64,000 nt of DNA from DASXVX01 sp036504075 (GTDB lineage Bacteria; Bacillota; Sulfobacillia; Symbiobacteriales; Symbiobacteriaceae): assembly GCA_036504075.1 (NCBI GenBank), contig DASXVX010000052.1:62001-126000 (forward strand), in the 5' to 3' direction. A program made the position numbers and the translations under genes. The notes below the pieces were generated by a model that worked only from the letters and a program-made list of their open reading frames with translations, was not told where the DNA came from and searched no databases. Positions 51,106 through 60,577 of the stretch are shown here, one piece after another. The stretch's first letter is position 1. Every line of letters starts with the position of its first letter.

Positions 51106-51714
51106 CTACAGCTCCTTCACCCCCACCGCTGCGACCTCCATATCCCCCTCCAGCAACTGGGACACGACCCGGCAGCCCAGGGTCCTGAGCATCATCTCCA
51201 GTAGAAGCCGGGGATAGGGGCGCTCATGGGTGACGTCCAACCAGAACGTCTCCTGAACCACGGGATTGCCGATGTTGGGCGTCAGAATAATCACGCGGCC
51301 GCCCGGCTTCAAGACGTCCACACACCGGCGCAGTAGCGCGACCGCTTCCTGCGGGCGCAGGTGTTCGATGACGTGACCCAGCATGACGCCGTCAACCAGG
51401 CCCTCCTGGGGCGACCGGTCTTCGAAGTACTGCTCAAAGGACCCGCAAAAGACAGACAACCCCTTTTGCGTGGCTGCGGCGGCCCTTTCCGGGTCAATCT
51501 CCACGCCTATGGCGTCGCCGCCGGCATTGCGAAGCAGCTCCATGAAATACCCGTCGCCGCACCCGAGGTCCAGGACCCGTTCGCCCGGCTGGAACTGGGC
51601 AAGCCACCGTCGCCGGCGCCGAATCAGCACCTCGGCGTCGCCCTCAAAGGCGTGGGCGATGCGTGTGAACAGCCGCTCGGTCGCGGGCAGTACGTGCGTC
51701 CTCTCTGTGGTCAC
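51106..51714 (-). CDS. SAM-dependent methyltransferase (class I)
   Basis: The 202-residue enzyme has motif I VLDLGCGDGYF, motif II VEIDPE, motif IV MLGHVIEHL and motif VI LKPGGRVIILTPN, the order of small-molecule methyltransferases of the UbiE/Coq5 group. The substrate cannot be told. The GTG start at 51714 begins GTGACCACAGAG. It stands alone on the minus strand next to the second Liv operon. Confidence 0.88.
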   Translation of the reverse strand: MTTERTHVLPATERLFTRIAHAFEGDAEVLIRRRRRWLAQFQPGERVLDLGCGDGYFMELLRNAGGDAIGVEIDPERAAAATQKGLSVFCGSFEQYFEDRSPQEGLVDGVMLGHVIEHLRPQEAVALLRRCVDVLKPGGRVIILTPNIGNPVVQETFWLDVTHERPYPRLLLEMMLRTLGCRVVSQLLEGDMEVAAVGVKEL

Positions 51715-51943
51715 TCGGACAGCCTCCTTTGTGAGACCCGGTGAACGGGCGCAGCCGATGATCGGCCCGGACCGGCGACAACAACATATTCCGCATGCTG
51801 ACGGGTTGACGACTGCCGAAGCTCATGCAGGGCCTCCTCCGCAATGCGGAACCCGGCATCATCCGTTCGGATGACATTTCGCACCGCTGGGCCGCTGTTC
51901 AAATCCGGTGGGCCGAAATCAGTGGCGCAGAGTACGGTGGGAC

Positions 51944-51961
51944 CTATATGTTTACATATAG
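51944..51961. promoter_or_regulatory. 18-bp inverted repeat upstream of the second Liv operon
   Basis: CTATATGT-TT-ACATATAG is a perfect inverted repeat 33 bases before the GTG of the binding-protein gene. It is AT-rich in a GC-rich setting, so it probably overlaps the promoter and serves as an operator. Confidence 0.6.
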
Positions 51962-51994
51962 ATCTTATCGTTGGCAAAACAGGAGGCCAATCCA

Positions 51995-53218
51995 GTGAAG
52001 AGACGAACCTTGCTGCGCTCCCTGCTCTCCGTCGCCATGATCTCGGCCCTGCTTCTGGCCGGTTGCACACCCAAGTTGGAGGAGACCAAACCCGCCCCGG
52101 CCAAGGCCGGAGAAACCAACAAGGAGCCCATCAAGATCGGCATCACCATCTCGCTCTCCGGTGGTACCGCCGACATGGGCGAGGCCGAAAAGGATGGCGC
52201 CGAACTGGCGGTCAAGGAGATCAACGCCGCCGGCGGCGTGTTGAGCCGTCCGCTCCAACTGGTCACCTACGACGATGAGACCAAGCCCGAAAAGGGCCAG
52301 GAGAACGTGAAGCGCCTGATCGACCAGGACAAAGTGGTTGCCATCCTCGGGCCGGCCAACGCCGGCGTCGGCGTGGCCCAGGCCGACATCATCCAGCAGA
52401 GCCAGGTGTTGATGCTGGTCACCGCCTCTGCCGGCACCGTGGTCACCCAGAAATACAAGGACCAGGATCAGAACTACATCCTCCGGGCCTCCATGGTCGA
52501 CTCTGCCCAGGCGCCCACCCTGGTCGACTTCCTGGTGAAGAACAAGGGCGCCAAGAAGATTGCCGTCTTGCACGACACCACCGCTTACGGCGTCTCCGGC
52601 AAGACCGACATCATCGCCCGGCTGAAGAACAAGTGGAACCTGGATCCGGTGGCGGTCGAGTCCTTCAAGGTCGGCGACACTGACCTCTCCGCCCAGGTGG
52701 CCAAGGCCAAGTCGGCCGGCGCCGAAGCGCTCGCCGTCTACGCCCTCGCCCCGGAGCTGGCCCAGGTCATGAAGGCGCTGCAGCGGGCCGACTGGAAGGT
52801 CCCGATGGCCGCCGGCTGGACCGCCTCGGGCGAGTTGTTCCACAAGCTGGCCGCCGACCTGGCGAACAGTGGCGTCTACACCGTCATGTCGGTCCACCCG
52901 TCCAAGTCCGAGAAGTACAAGGACTTCGACGCGAAGATGCAGAAGGCGTACGGCCGCAACAACTTCGCCCCGGTGGCCGCTCAGAGCTACGACGGCATCT
53001 ACATGCTGAAGATGGCCATCGAGAAGGCCGGTTCCGTCGATCCCAAGGCGATCCGTGACGGCATTGAGAAGCTGGACGGCTTCAACGGCGTGTCGGCGAT
53101 TCCGGCCAAGCCGTTCGTCAAGGGCAAGCCCGAGGCGCTGGGCTTCAAGCAGATGTTCATCGGCACCTGGGTAAAGGACAAGCTGGAGCCCGTGCCCGAC
53201 ACCACCATCAACGAGTAA
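51995..53218 (+). CDS. Branched-chain amino acid-type substrate-binding lipoprotein (second system)
   Basis: The 407-residue protein has lipobox LLLAGC (Cys24), then the LivJ-type fold with IGITISLSGGTADMGEAEKDG (given in part), NVKRLIDQDKVVAILGPANAG and AVLHDTTAYG. The GTG start at 51995 is 8 nt after AGGAGG. It is the first gene of a four-gene plus-strand operon and feeds the permeases encoded after it. Confidence 0.93.
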   Translation: MKRRTLLRSLLSVAMISALLLAGCTPKLEETKPAPAKAGETNKEPIKIGITISLSGGTADMGEAEKDGAELAVKEINAAGGVLSRPLQLVTYDDETKPEKGQENVKRLIDQDKVVAILGPANAGVGVAQADIIQQSQVLMLVTASAGTVVTQKYKDQDQNYILRASMVDSAQAPTLVDFLVKNKGAKKIAVLHDTTAYGVSGKTDIIARLKNKWNLDPVAVESFKVGDTDLSAQVAKAKSAGAEALAVYALAPELAQVMKALQRADWKVPMAAGWTASGELFHKLAADLANSGVYTVMSVHPSKSEKYKDFDAKMQKAYGRNNFAPVAAQSYDGIYMLKMAIEKAGSVDPKAIRDGIEKLDGFNGVSAIPAKPFVKGKPEALGFKQMFIGTWVKDKLEPVPDTTINE

Positions 53219-53275
53219 CCCGAACCGGGGCCGGGCCGCAGGTCCGGCCCCTTCTTCCTATCAGGAGGTAGAACT

Positions 53276-54169
53276 GTGCTACAGGCGATCGTCTCCGGTC
53301 TCGTCATGGGCTCCATCTACGCCCTGATCGCCCAGGGGTACTACATTACCAGCATTACCACCGGCCGGATCAACTTCGGCCAGGGCGACTTTCTGATGAT
53401 GGGCTCCATGGCGGGCCTGTTCTTCCTGACCGGCAAGCTGCCCGGCCTGCGGGTGGCGACTGGCTTGCAGCTTCCGTACTGGGCGGCGATCCTGCTGGCA
53501 CTGGTGGTAGTCGGCTTCCTGGGTCTGGTGCTGGAGCGGGTGGCAGTGCGGCCCTTGCGGAAGTATCTGGCCGTCGGTGCGATCATGGGCACCATCGCCG
53601 TGGCGATCATGCTGCGGAACATTGCGATTCTGCTCTATGGCCGGGACGTGCTGCCGGTCCCCTCGCCCTTCGGTTCCCGGTACCTCCATTTCGCCGGTAT
53701 TGGCATCACCGCCCATGAGATCTTTGTGATCATTGTCTCCCTGCTGGCCATGAGCCTGGTCTACCTCTTTCTGAAGCGGACGATCCTCGGCAAGGCCTTC
53801 ATGGCCGTGGCCCACAACCAGGATGCGGCCGCCCTGATGGGCATTGATGTCGACCGGATGACCTCCCTGGCCTTCATTCTGGCCTCTGTCCTGGCCGGGC
53901 TGGGCGGGATGCTGGTCGCCCCCATCACCTTCGCGTCCGCTTATCTGGGCGCCATCCTGGGGCTGAAGGCGTTCGCGGCGGCCATCGTCGGCGGGCTGGA
54001 AGATCCGCTGGGGATCCTGGTGGGCGGCATGCTGCTGGGGATCGCCGAGCAGGTCTTCGGGCGCTGGAACTCCGCTGCGCAGGATGGGGCGGCATTCGTC
54101 CTGATTCTGCTGATCCTGGCGTTCCGGCCGACCGGCCTGTTCGGCCGAGCTCTGAAGGAGAAGGTGTAA
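53276..54169 (+). CDS. livH: LivH-type ABC permease (second system)
   Basis: The 297-residue permease has about eight membrane segments and the LivH marks GRINFGQGDFLMMG near residue 35 and GGLEDPLGILVGG near 240. It forms the channel together with the permease half of the next protein. The GTG start follows AGGAGG by 8 nt, and the gene ends 3 bases before the next start. Confidence 0.93.
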   Translation: MLQAIVSGLVMGSIYALIAQGYYITSITTGRINFGQGDFLMMGSMAGLFFLTGKLPGLRVATGLQLPYWAAILLALVVVGFLGLVLERVAVRPLRKYLAVGAIMGTIAVAIMLRNIAILLYGRDVLPVPSPFGSRYLHFAGIGITAHEIFVIIVSLLAMSLVYLFLKRTILGKAFMAVAHNQDAAALMGIDVDRMTSLAFILASVLAGLGGMLVAPITFASAYLGAILGLKAFAAAIVGGLEDPLGILVGGMLLGIAEQVFGRWNSAAQDGAAFVLILLILAFRPTGLFGRALKEKV

Positions 54170-54172
54170 GCC

Positions 54173-55996
54173 ATGAAACGGAAGGCGCTCTCCTTTGTGC
54201 TCCGGGTCGGCATCCCGGCGGCCGTGATCTACCTGCTCCCGTTCGTTTACCCCAACAAATTCTTCATCGACGTGCTGCAGCAGGTGGGCTACACCTGGAT
54301 CCTGGTGGCCGGCCTCAACTTGCTGGTGGGCTACAGCGGTCAGATCTCCCTCGGACAGGTCGGCTTCTTCGGCCTGGGCGCCTACGGTTCGGCCCTGGTG
54401 GCGAAACACTTCCACGTGCCGGTGCCGCTCGCGATGCTGACCGGCGTGGCGCTTTCCGCGGCCTTCGGCTTCGTGGTGGGGCTCCTGGCCCTGCGGGTGC
54501 GGGGGCTGTACCTCGCGATGGTCACGATTGCCACCGGGTCGCTGGTAGAGATTCTCGCCAACCGCTGGACCAGCCTGACCGGCGGCCCCATGGGCATCGC
54601 CGATGTGCCGCGGCTCACGGTCGGCGGTGCGAAACTCGGTCCGGTGGAGTACTACTGGCTGATCGCTTTCACCGGGCTCCTGGTCACCCTGGGCCTCTAT
54701 AACCTGGTCCGCTCCCGGTTCGGCCGGACCTGGCTGGCGGTCAAGAACTCGGAGATCGCCGCTCGGGCGCTGGGCATCGATGTCCTCAAGTGGAAGGTCG
54801 GCGCATTCGTGTTGAACGCCACTCTGGGTGGCCTGGCCGGCGCCTTCTTCGCCCATCAGAACAGCCTCTTCACCTCCGACACGTTCACCTACGATGTCTC
54901 GGTCCGCTCGCTGGTGGCGGTGATCATCGGCGGCACCGGCACCATGATCGGCCCGGTGATCGGCTCGGCGCTGGTGATCGGCCTGCCGACCTTCTTCCGG
55001 CAACTCTACGACTACTATCTGCTGCTCTTCGGCGGCATCCTGCTGCTGACGCTGCTGCTCCTGCCCGACGGCATCGGCGGCGCTGTGGCCCGGCTCTGGA
55101 AGTCGTTCCGGGGCAAGGCTCGCACGGCACAGCTGGACCGCCCGGAAGGGTCGCAGGCACCGCTGCCGGATTTCCTGCGCCGCACGGACGGCCCGCCGGT
55201 CCGGCTGGAGGGGCTGAGCATGTTCTTCCAGGGCGTCAAGGCTGTCAACAACCTGACCATGACCATCGCCCCCGGCGAGGTGCACGGGCTGATCGGCCCC
55301 AACGGTTCGGGCAAGTCCACCACCATCAACGTGATCACCGGCATCTATACGGCCACCGCCGGCCAGGTGAGCCTGGGCGACGAGACGGTCACCAGCCGGG
55401 CGCCTGACCAACTGGCCCGGCTAGGCATGACCCGCACGTTCCAGAACATCCAGCTCTTCACCGACCTGACGGTCCTGGACAACGTGTTGGTCGGCTTCCA
55501 TCGCCACATGTCGGCGGGCTACATTGCCCATTTGCTCCGGCTGCCATCTGCCCTGCGGGAGGAGGCGGCCTTCCGGGAACGGGCCATGGCGATTCTGCAG
55601 TTCGTGGGCATCGATCACCTGGCCGGCGAAGAGGCCAAAAACCTGTCATATGGGCAGCAGCGGCTGGTGGAGATCGCCCGGGCACTGGCGACTGAACCCC
55701 GGGTGCTGATGCTGGACGAGCCGGCCGCCGGCCTCAATAACGTGGAGGTCCACCGGATGACGGCCCTGATCCGGGAGATCGCCCGCGGCGGCATCACGCT
55801 GCTGATCGTGGAGCACCACATGGAGATGGTGATGGAGCTATGCGACGCCATCACCGTGCTCAACTTCGGCGAGAAGATCGCCGAAGGCAACGCCCTGCAG
55901 GTCAAGTCCAATCCCAAGGTGATCGAAGCCTACCTGGGCGGCGATGACGTGATCTCCTTGCTGAACGGGGAGGTGGCCCGGCATGTTGGCGATTGA
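54173..55996 (+). CDS. Fused LivM-LivG protein (permease plus ATPase)
   Basis: The 607-residue protein joins two subunits that are separate in the other operon. Residues 1-310 are a LivM-type permease (NLLVGYSGQISLGQVGFFGLG in part; GGTGTMIGPVIGS). After a linker of about 35 residues (PEGSQAPLPDFLRRTDGPP) comes a LivG-type ATPase, about 345-600: Walker A GPNGSGKST, signature NLSYGQQRL, Walker B LMLDEPAAGLNN, and VIEAYLG at its end. The fusion has no frameshift or internal start signal that I can see. It overlaps the livF gene by 14 bases. Confidence 0.93.
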   Translation: MKRKALSFVLRVGIPAAVIYLLPFVYPNKFFIDVLQQVGYTWILVAGLNLLVGYSGQISLGQVGFFGLGAYGSALVAKHFHVPVPLAMLTGVALSAAFGFVVGLLALRVRGLYLAMVTIATGSLVEILANRWTSLTGGPMGIADVPRLTVGGAKLGPVEYYWLIAFTGLLVTLGLYNLVRSRFGRTWLAVKNSEIAARALGIDVLKWKVGAFVLNATLGGLAGAFFAHQNSLFTSDTFTYDVSVRSLVAVIIGGTGTMIGPVIGSALVIGLPTFFRQLYDYYLLLFGGILLLTLLLLPDGIGGAVARLWKSFRGKARTAQLDRPEGSQAPLPDFLRRTDGPPVRLEGLSMFFQGVKAVNNLTMTIAPGEVHGLIGPNGSGKSTTINVITGIYTATAGQVSLGDETVTSRAPDQLARLGMTRTFQNIQLFTDLTVLDNVLVGFHRHMSAGYIAHLLRLPSALREEAAFRERAMAILQFVGIDHLAGEEAKNLSYGQQRLVEIARALATEPRVLMLDEPAAGLNNVEVHRMTALIREIARGGITLLIVEHHMEMVMELCDAITVLNFGEKIAEGNALQVKSNPKVIEAYLGGDDVISLLNGEVARHVGD

Positions 55997-56687
55997 GAAC
56001 CTGGTAGTCGACTACGGCAAGGCCCGCGCCCTGCACGGTGTCAGCCTGACCGTCAGGCAGGGCGAAGTGGTGGCCCTGATCGGCCGGAACGGGGCCGGCA
56101 AGACCACGCTCCTGCGGGCGGTGACCGGACTGGTCCCCGCCACCGCCGGCAAGGTGACGGTAGCCGGCACCATGGCGACGGGGCTGAAGCCCAACCGGAT
56201 CACGGCGCTGGGCGTGGCCCATGTGCCACAGGGGCGCCAGGTCTTTGCGGACCAGAGCGTGGCGGATAACCTCCGGCTGGGGGCCTATCTGGTGTACCGG
56301 GATAGCAAGCGGGTGCAGCAGAATCTGGAGCGGGAATACCGGCGGTTTCCCCGCCTGCGGGAGCGGAAGGAGCAGATGGCCGGCACGCTCTCCGGCGGCG
56401 AGCAGCAGATGCTGGCCATCTCCCGGGCGCTGATGAGCGACCCGAAGCTGGTGGTGATGGATGAGCCCTCCATGGGCCTGGCGCCGGTGATCGTCATGGA
56501 TGTCCTCAAGGCGATCAAGGAGATCAACCAGTCGGGCACCACGGTCCTCCTGGTGGAGCAACTGGCGGCGGCGGCGCTCTCGATCGCCGACCGGGGCTAT
56601 GTCCTGCAGAACGGGCAGATTCAGTTGGAGGACACGGGGAAAAAGCTCCTGCAGAATCCGGACTTGATCCGGAGCTATCTGGGCTGA
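55983..56687 (+). CDS. livF: LivF-type ABC ATPase (second system)
   Basis: The 234-residue ATPase has Walker A GRNGAGKTT, signature LSGGEQQ and Walker B LVVMDEPSMGLAP. It pairs with the ATPase half of the LivM-LivG fusion. It is the last gene of the operon, followed by a strong terminator. Confidence 0.94.
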   Translation: MLAIENLVVDYGKARALHGVSLTVRQGEVVALIGRNGAGKTTLLRAVTGLVPATAGKVTVAGTMATGLKPNRITALGVAHVPQGRQVFADQSVADNLRLGAYLVYRDSKRVQQNLEREYRRFPRLRERKEQMAGTLSGGEQQMLAISRALMSDPKLVVMDEPSMGLAPVIVMDVLKAIKEINQSGTTVLLVEQLAAAALSIADRGYVLQNGQIQLEDTGKKLLQNPDLIRSYLG

Positions 56688-56699
56688 ATTCCCAGACGT

Positions 56700-56732
56700 G
56701 AAGGCCGGAGCGAGCGCATCGCTCCGGCCTTC
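56700..56732 (+). terminator. Terminator of the second Liv operon
   Basis: GAAGGCCGGAGCGA and TCGCTCCGGCCTTC form a 14-base stem with a 5-base loop. Confidence 0.85.
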
Positions 56733-56823
56733 GGCCATTCCGGCGGTCCGCGCGCTCTTGGCGGCGTTCTGATTTATGATATGCTAGAAACAATCGTCCG
56801 CGACGGATCAAGGGGGACTGCCA

Positions 56824-58524
56824 GTGGCCGGGCTTTTTTCCGATCTGGCGAAAGAGATCGCCGTCTTCGTCGTGCTCGCCTTCATCATCGGGCGGACCGG
56901 CCTGTTTACGACTTTCTTTGCCCGGCCCCGGGGCTGGCGGGAGCGGCTGCTGCTCGCTCTTGGCGCAGGCCTCCTGGGCATCGCGGGGAGCTACTGGGGG
57001 ATTCCCATCCAGGGCGCTCTGGCCAACGCCCGGGTCATCGGGCCCATGGTGGCGGGCCTGTACGGCGGGCCCGTGGCCGGCGTGGCCGCCGGGCTCGTGG
57101 CCGGGCTGCACCGCACCTACCTGGGCGGCTTCACCGCCGTGGCCTGCGGTATCTCCACCGTTTCGGAAGGGGCGCTGGCGGGTTTCGTGCACCGTCGGTG
57201 GGGCGCCAAGCCGCTCTCCGCGGTTGCGGCCTTCGGCGCCACGGCGGCGGCCGAACTGCTGCAGATGACCATCATTCTGTTGGTGGCCCGGCCGTGGTCG
57301 GATGCCGTCTCCCTGGTGAAGATTATCGGCCTGCCGATGACTCTGGCCAACGCCGCGGGGGTCGGGCTGATGGTGTTGATCATCGGCGATGCCCAGGCCC
57401 AGCGGGACCGGATTGCCGCCACGCAGGCCCATCAGACGCTGCAGATCGCAGGGCGGACGCTGCCCCACCTCCGGGAAGGCCTCACCGGGGAGAGCGCCCT
57501 GGCCGCGGCCCGCATCATCCTGGACGGCACCAGGCTGGATGCAGTCTCAATCACCGATCGGGGGCGGATTCTGGCCTTCGTTGGCTCCGGGTCGGACCAT
57601 CATCATGCGGGGATCCCCCCGCTGACCCAGGCGGTGTGGGATGGCCTGGCGGACGGCACGTCGCGGCAGGTCAACACGCCTGCCCAGGTGGGGTGTTCCC
57701 ACCCGGGCTGTCCGCTTTCCGCCGGCGTGATCGTGCCGCTGCGGGACGGCGACCAGGTGGTCGGCACCCTTAACCTCCTTCAGAAGCGGCCGGGACCGGT
57801 CAGCCAGGTCACCGTGGAACTGGGCGTGGGCCTGGGGCAACTGCTCTCCAACCAGATCGAGATCTCCCGGGTCCAGGCGATGTCCCGCCTGGTGGCCCAG
57901 GCCGAACTGCGGGCATTGCACGCCCAGATGAATCCGCACTTTCTGTTCAACGCCCTCAACACCATCGCGGCGGTGTGCCGCCGGGACCCGGACAAGGCCA
58001 GGGATCTGTTGGTATTACTCTCCCAGTACCTGCGTGCCAGCCTCCAGGCCGGCGACGGCCTCATCGCCCTGGGCCGGGAACTGGAATTTGTCGAGGCCTA
58101 CCTGACCATTGAAAAAGTCCGCTACGGCGACCGCCTTCAGGTCGAGACCGACGTGCCGGCGGAACTGCTGGGGCTGCGGGTCCCGATCCTCTCCCTGCAG
58201 CCGCTGGTGGAGAACAGCGTGCGCCACGGCCTCATGCCCCGGGCCGCCGGCGGCACCGTCCGCATCCGGGCCCAGCGCGAAGGGTCGCACCTGGTGCTGC
58301 GGGTGGAGGACGACGGCGTGGGCATCCGGGCGGGGGGGCAGGGGGAGCCGGGCGGCAACGGCGTGGGCCTGAAGAACGTCCGGGAACGGCTCCGCCACCT
58401 GTACGGGACCGACGGCCAGCTAAGCCTGAGCAGCCGGCCCGCCGGCGGGACCGTGGCCGAGCTCCGGCTGCCGGCGCAGGAGGCTGAGGCCCCGGCCCCG
58501 CAGGCAGGGGTGGTGCGCGCATGA
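56824..58524 (+). CDS. LytS-type sensor histidine kinase
   Basis: The 566-residue kinase has an N-terminal block of about five to six membrane segments (residues 10-190) of the 5TM-LytS type with NARVIGPMVAGLYGGP, then a GAF-like domain (about 215-350), the His-kinase motif LHAQMNPHFLFNALNTI with His372, and the ATPase boxes LVENSVRHGLM and VEDDGVGI. The GTG start is behind AAGGGGGA. The gene overlaps the regulator gene by 4 bases. In other Bacillota such pairs sense pyruvate or membrane potential; the signal here is unknown. Confidence 0.94.
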   Translation: MAGLFSDLAKEIAVFVVLAFIIGRTGLFTTFFARPRGWRERLLLALGAGLLGIAGSYWGIPIQGALANARVIGPMVAGLYGGPVAGVAAGLVAGLHRTYLGGFTAVACGISTVSEGALAGFVHRRWGAKPLSAVAAFGATAAAELLQMTIILLVARPWSDAVSLVKIIGLPMTLANAAGVGLMVLIIGDAQAQRDRIAATQAHQTLQIAGRTLPHLREGLTGESALAAARIILDGTRLDAVSITDRGRILAFVGSGSDHHHAGIPPLTQAVWDGLADGTSRQVNTPAQVGCSHPGCPLSAGVIVPLRDGDQVVGTLNLLQKRPGPVSQVTVELGVGLGQLLSNQIEISRVQAMSRLVAQAELRALHAQMNPHFLFNALNTIAAVCRRDPDKARDLLVLLSQYLRASLQAGDGLIALGRELEFVEAYLTIEKVRYGDRLQVETDVPAELLGLRVPILSLQPLVENSVRHGLMPRAAGGTVRIRAQREGSHLVLRVEDDGVGIRAGGQGEPGGNGVGLKNVRERLRHLYGTDGQLSLSSRPAGGTVAELRLPAQEAEAPAPQAGVVRA

Positions 58525-59285
58525 TCACCGCCATCGTGGTGGACGACGAGCCCCTGGCCCGGGATGAACTGATCTACTTCCTGCGGAAGACCGAGCGTGT
58601 CAACATTCTGGCGGAGGCCGCCACGGGGCCGGAGGCGCTGGCGCTGGTGGAGCAGCACCGGCCGGACGTGGTCTTTCTCGACGTGCAGATGCCGGAAATG
58701 AACGGCTTTGAAGTGGCGACCCGGTTGCTGCAGGGCGCGATCCGCCCCGCCGTGATCTTTGCCACTGCCCACGACGAGTACGCCCTGCGCGCCTTTGACG
58801 TGCACGCCCTGGACTATTTGCTGAAGCCGTTCGATGGGAACCGGGTGGTCCGGGCGGTGCAGCGGTTGGATGGGCAGGTTCAGGACCGTTCCCGGGCGAC
58901 CCTGGAGCGGCTGGAGTCCTTCCTGGGAAGGCTGGGCGCGCCCCGGGCCGTGCTGCGGCTGCCGCTGGAGAAAAATGGGCGGACCGTGCTGGTCAGCCCT
59001 GCCGATGTACTCTTCGTCTCGTCCGGGGAGACCGGCACGCTGGTGCGGACCGCCGGGGAGGAGTACCGGACCGGGTACTCGCTTCAGGAGCTGGAGGAAC
59101 GGCTGCGCCCGGAGACGTTCGTCCGGATTCACCGGCAGTATATCGTCAACATGGAGCGGGTGGCCGAGTTCATTCCGTGGCCCGGCGGCACGGCCAGCCT
59201 GGTGCTAGATGACCGGGCCCGGACGCAGTTGCCGGTGGCCCGAACCCAGGTGCGACGGGTGAAGGACCTGCTGGGGATGCCGTAG
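58521..59285 (+). CDS. LytR/AlgR-type response regulator
   Basis: The 254-residue regulator has a receiver domain with Asp54 in VVFLDVQMPEMNG and the Lys in LLKPFDG, and a C-terminal LytTR DNA-binding domain (about residues 150-252, with FVRIHRQYIVNMERV). It is the partner of the LytS-type kinase, with overlapping genes (ATGA). Confidence 0.95.
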   Translation: MITAIVVDDEPLARDELIYFLRKTERVNILAEAATGPEALALVEQHRPDVVFLDVQMPEMNGFEVATRLLQGAIRPAVIFATAHDEYALRAFDVHALDYLLKPFDGNRVVRAVQRLDGQVQDRSRATLERLESFLGRLGAPRAVLRLPLEKNGRTVLVSPADVLFVSSGETGTLVRTAGEEYRTGYSLQELEERLRPETFVRIHRQYIVNMERVAEFIPWPGGTASLVLDDRARTQLPVARTQVRRVKDLLGMP

Positions 59286-59340
59286 AGCTTCGGGTCCGGT
59301 TTCGCAACCATTGCGGTGGCTGTAGAAAGGCGCTGAATAC

Positions 59341-60000
59341 ATGAAGGTCATTCTTTTCGGAGCCACAGGGATGGTCGGGCAGGGTGTGTTGCGTGAATGC
59401 CTGCTCGATCAAGGTGTGGAAAGCGTTCTGGTGATTGGGCGTGGCGCAACCGGGCAACAGCACGAAAAGCTCCGCGAAATCGTCCACAAGGACTTCATGG
59501 ATTTCTCGGCCATCGAGAGCCAACTCCCCGGCTATGACGCGTGCTTTTATTGCCTCGGCGTCTCCTCCTCCGGGATGAAGGAACAGGATTATCGGCGTGT
59601 CACGCACGACTTCACGCTGGCGGCGGCGCAGGCCCTGGTCAAACGCAACCCGGGCATGACGTTCATCTACGTGTCAGGGGTGGGCACCGACAGTACCGAG
59701 CGGGGTCGCTCCATGTGGGCACGCGTGAAGGGCCAAACCGAAAACGCACTGCTCCGGTTGCCCTTCAAAGCCGCCTACATGTTCCGCCCCGGATACATTC
59801 AGCCCATGCACGGGGAGGCCTCGAAGACGACGCTCTACCGGACCCTTTATGCCGTGGCGGGGCCGCTCTTTTCGGTGTGGAACGCACTCTTTCCCAAGTA
59901 CGTGACGACCACTGAGCAGATCGGCCGGGCCATGCTCAAAGTCGTCCGGCAAGGAGCCCCGAAGCCAGTGCTGGAAAGCCCGGACATCAACAAGCTTTGA
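59341..60000 (+). CDS. NAD(P)-binding epimerase-like protein (atypical SDR)
   Basis: The 219-residue protein has the nucleotide motif GATGMVGQG at residues 8-16, then YCLGVSSSGMKEQDY and the central FIYVSGVGTDS strand, and later the YMFRPGYIQP motif. It fits small atypical short-chain dehydrogenase proteins related to TIP30/CC3. The usual catalytic Tyr-x3-Lys is not evident. It starts 55 bases after the LytR gene on the same strand and may be part of that transcript. Confidence 0.85.
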   Translation: MKVILFGATGMVGQGVLRECLLDQGVESVLVIGRGATGQQHEKLREIVHKDFMDFSAIESQLPGYDACFYCLGVSSSGMKEQDYRRVTHDFTLAAAQALVKRNPGMTFIYVSGVGTDSTERGRSMWARVKGQTENALLRLPFKAAYMFRPGYIQPMHGEASKTTLYRTLYAVAGPLFSVWNALFPKYVTTTEQIGRAMLKVVRQGAPKPVLESPDINKL

Positions 60001-60024
60001 AGCATCCCGTGTTCCGGAAGCGCT

Positions 60025-60060
60025 GAAACCCCGCCATCCTTCAACAGGACGGCGGGGTTC
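60025..60060 (+). terminator. Terminator hairpin between convergent genes
   Basis: AACCCCGCC pairs with GGCGGGGTT. The arms are similar in style to the cassette terminators but the sequence differs. Confidence 0.75.
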
Positions 60061-60067
60061 TCGCTGC

Positions 60068-60577
60068 TCATTCGCCGCTGAGTTTGCGCTTCGCCGTGGC
60101 GACCCAGCGGGGGGCCGAATCGGTTTTCTGCCGGAGAATCAGGTTCAACTGTGCCGCATGGTGCTGAACGTGGCGCATGTTGTCCAGCAGTAACTCCGCA
60201 CCGCTGACTTCACCCCATGGGAATACACAGCGCCGACGGGCCTGCTCGTCCGTCAGAGCGGCAATGGTCTCCTGGCACTTCTTGCGTCCATGCTCGAGGT
60301 AGGTTTGCAGCTCGGCTTTCGTATACGGCCGTTCGGGAAGCAGCCCCCTCGGGTCCAGCTCGTCAAGTGTGAAAGGCGCCGGGGGAGCGAACCCTTCGAA
60401 CGAGTCGGACAGGTAATAATCAAGAAAGAAGAGCGTATGAAAGGCGACATACCAGAACTCCGGGCGTTGCGAGCGGTCGCTCCATAGCTCGTCCGGGCAG
60501 GCGACCAGGGCATTTTCGAGCATGTCTATAGCGGCCCCGAACTGCTGCCAAATGATTTCTCTCCAGGTAGTGTCCAC
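60068..60577 (-). CDS. DinB-like protein
   Basis: The 169-residue protein is helical with a His in VAFHTLFFLDYYL and a late pair in MRHVQHHAAQLN, matching the DinB metal triad arrangement. It is distinct from the DinB protein at 16336. The GTG at 60577 is 7 nt after GGGAGG; the longer frame upstream has no site. Function unknown beyond the family. Confidence 0.85.
   Translation of the reverse strand: MDTTWREIIWQQFGAAIDMLENALVACPDELWSDRSQRPEFWYVAFHTLFFLDYYLSDSFEGFAPPAPFTLDELDPRGLLPERPYTKAELQTYLEHGRKKCQETIAALTDEQARRRCVFPWGEVSGAELLLDNMRHVQHHAAQLNLILRQKTDSAPRWVATAKRKLSGE

Noticed and set aside
53279..55411. 710-residue open frame on the minus strand
   Set aside because: It is the antisense shadow of the livH and livM-livG genes in GC-rich DNA; composition is Gln/His/Arg/Asp-rich without any domain.
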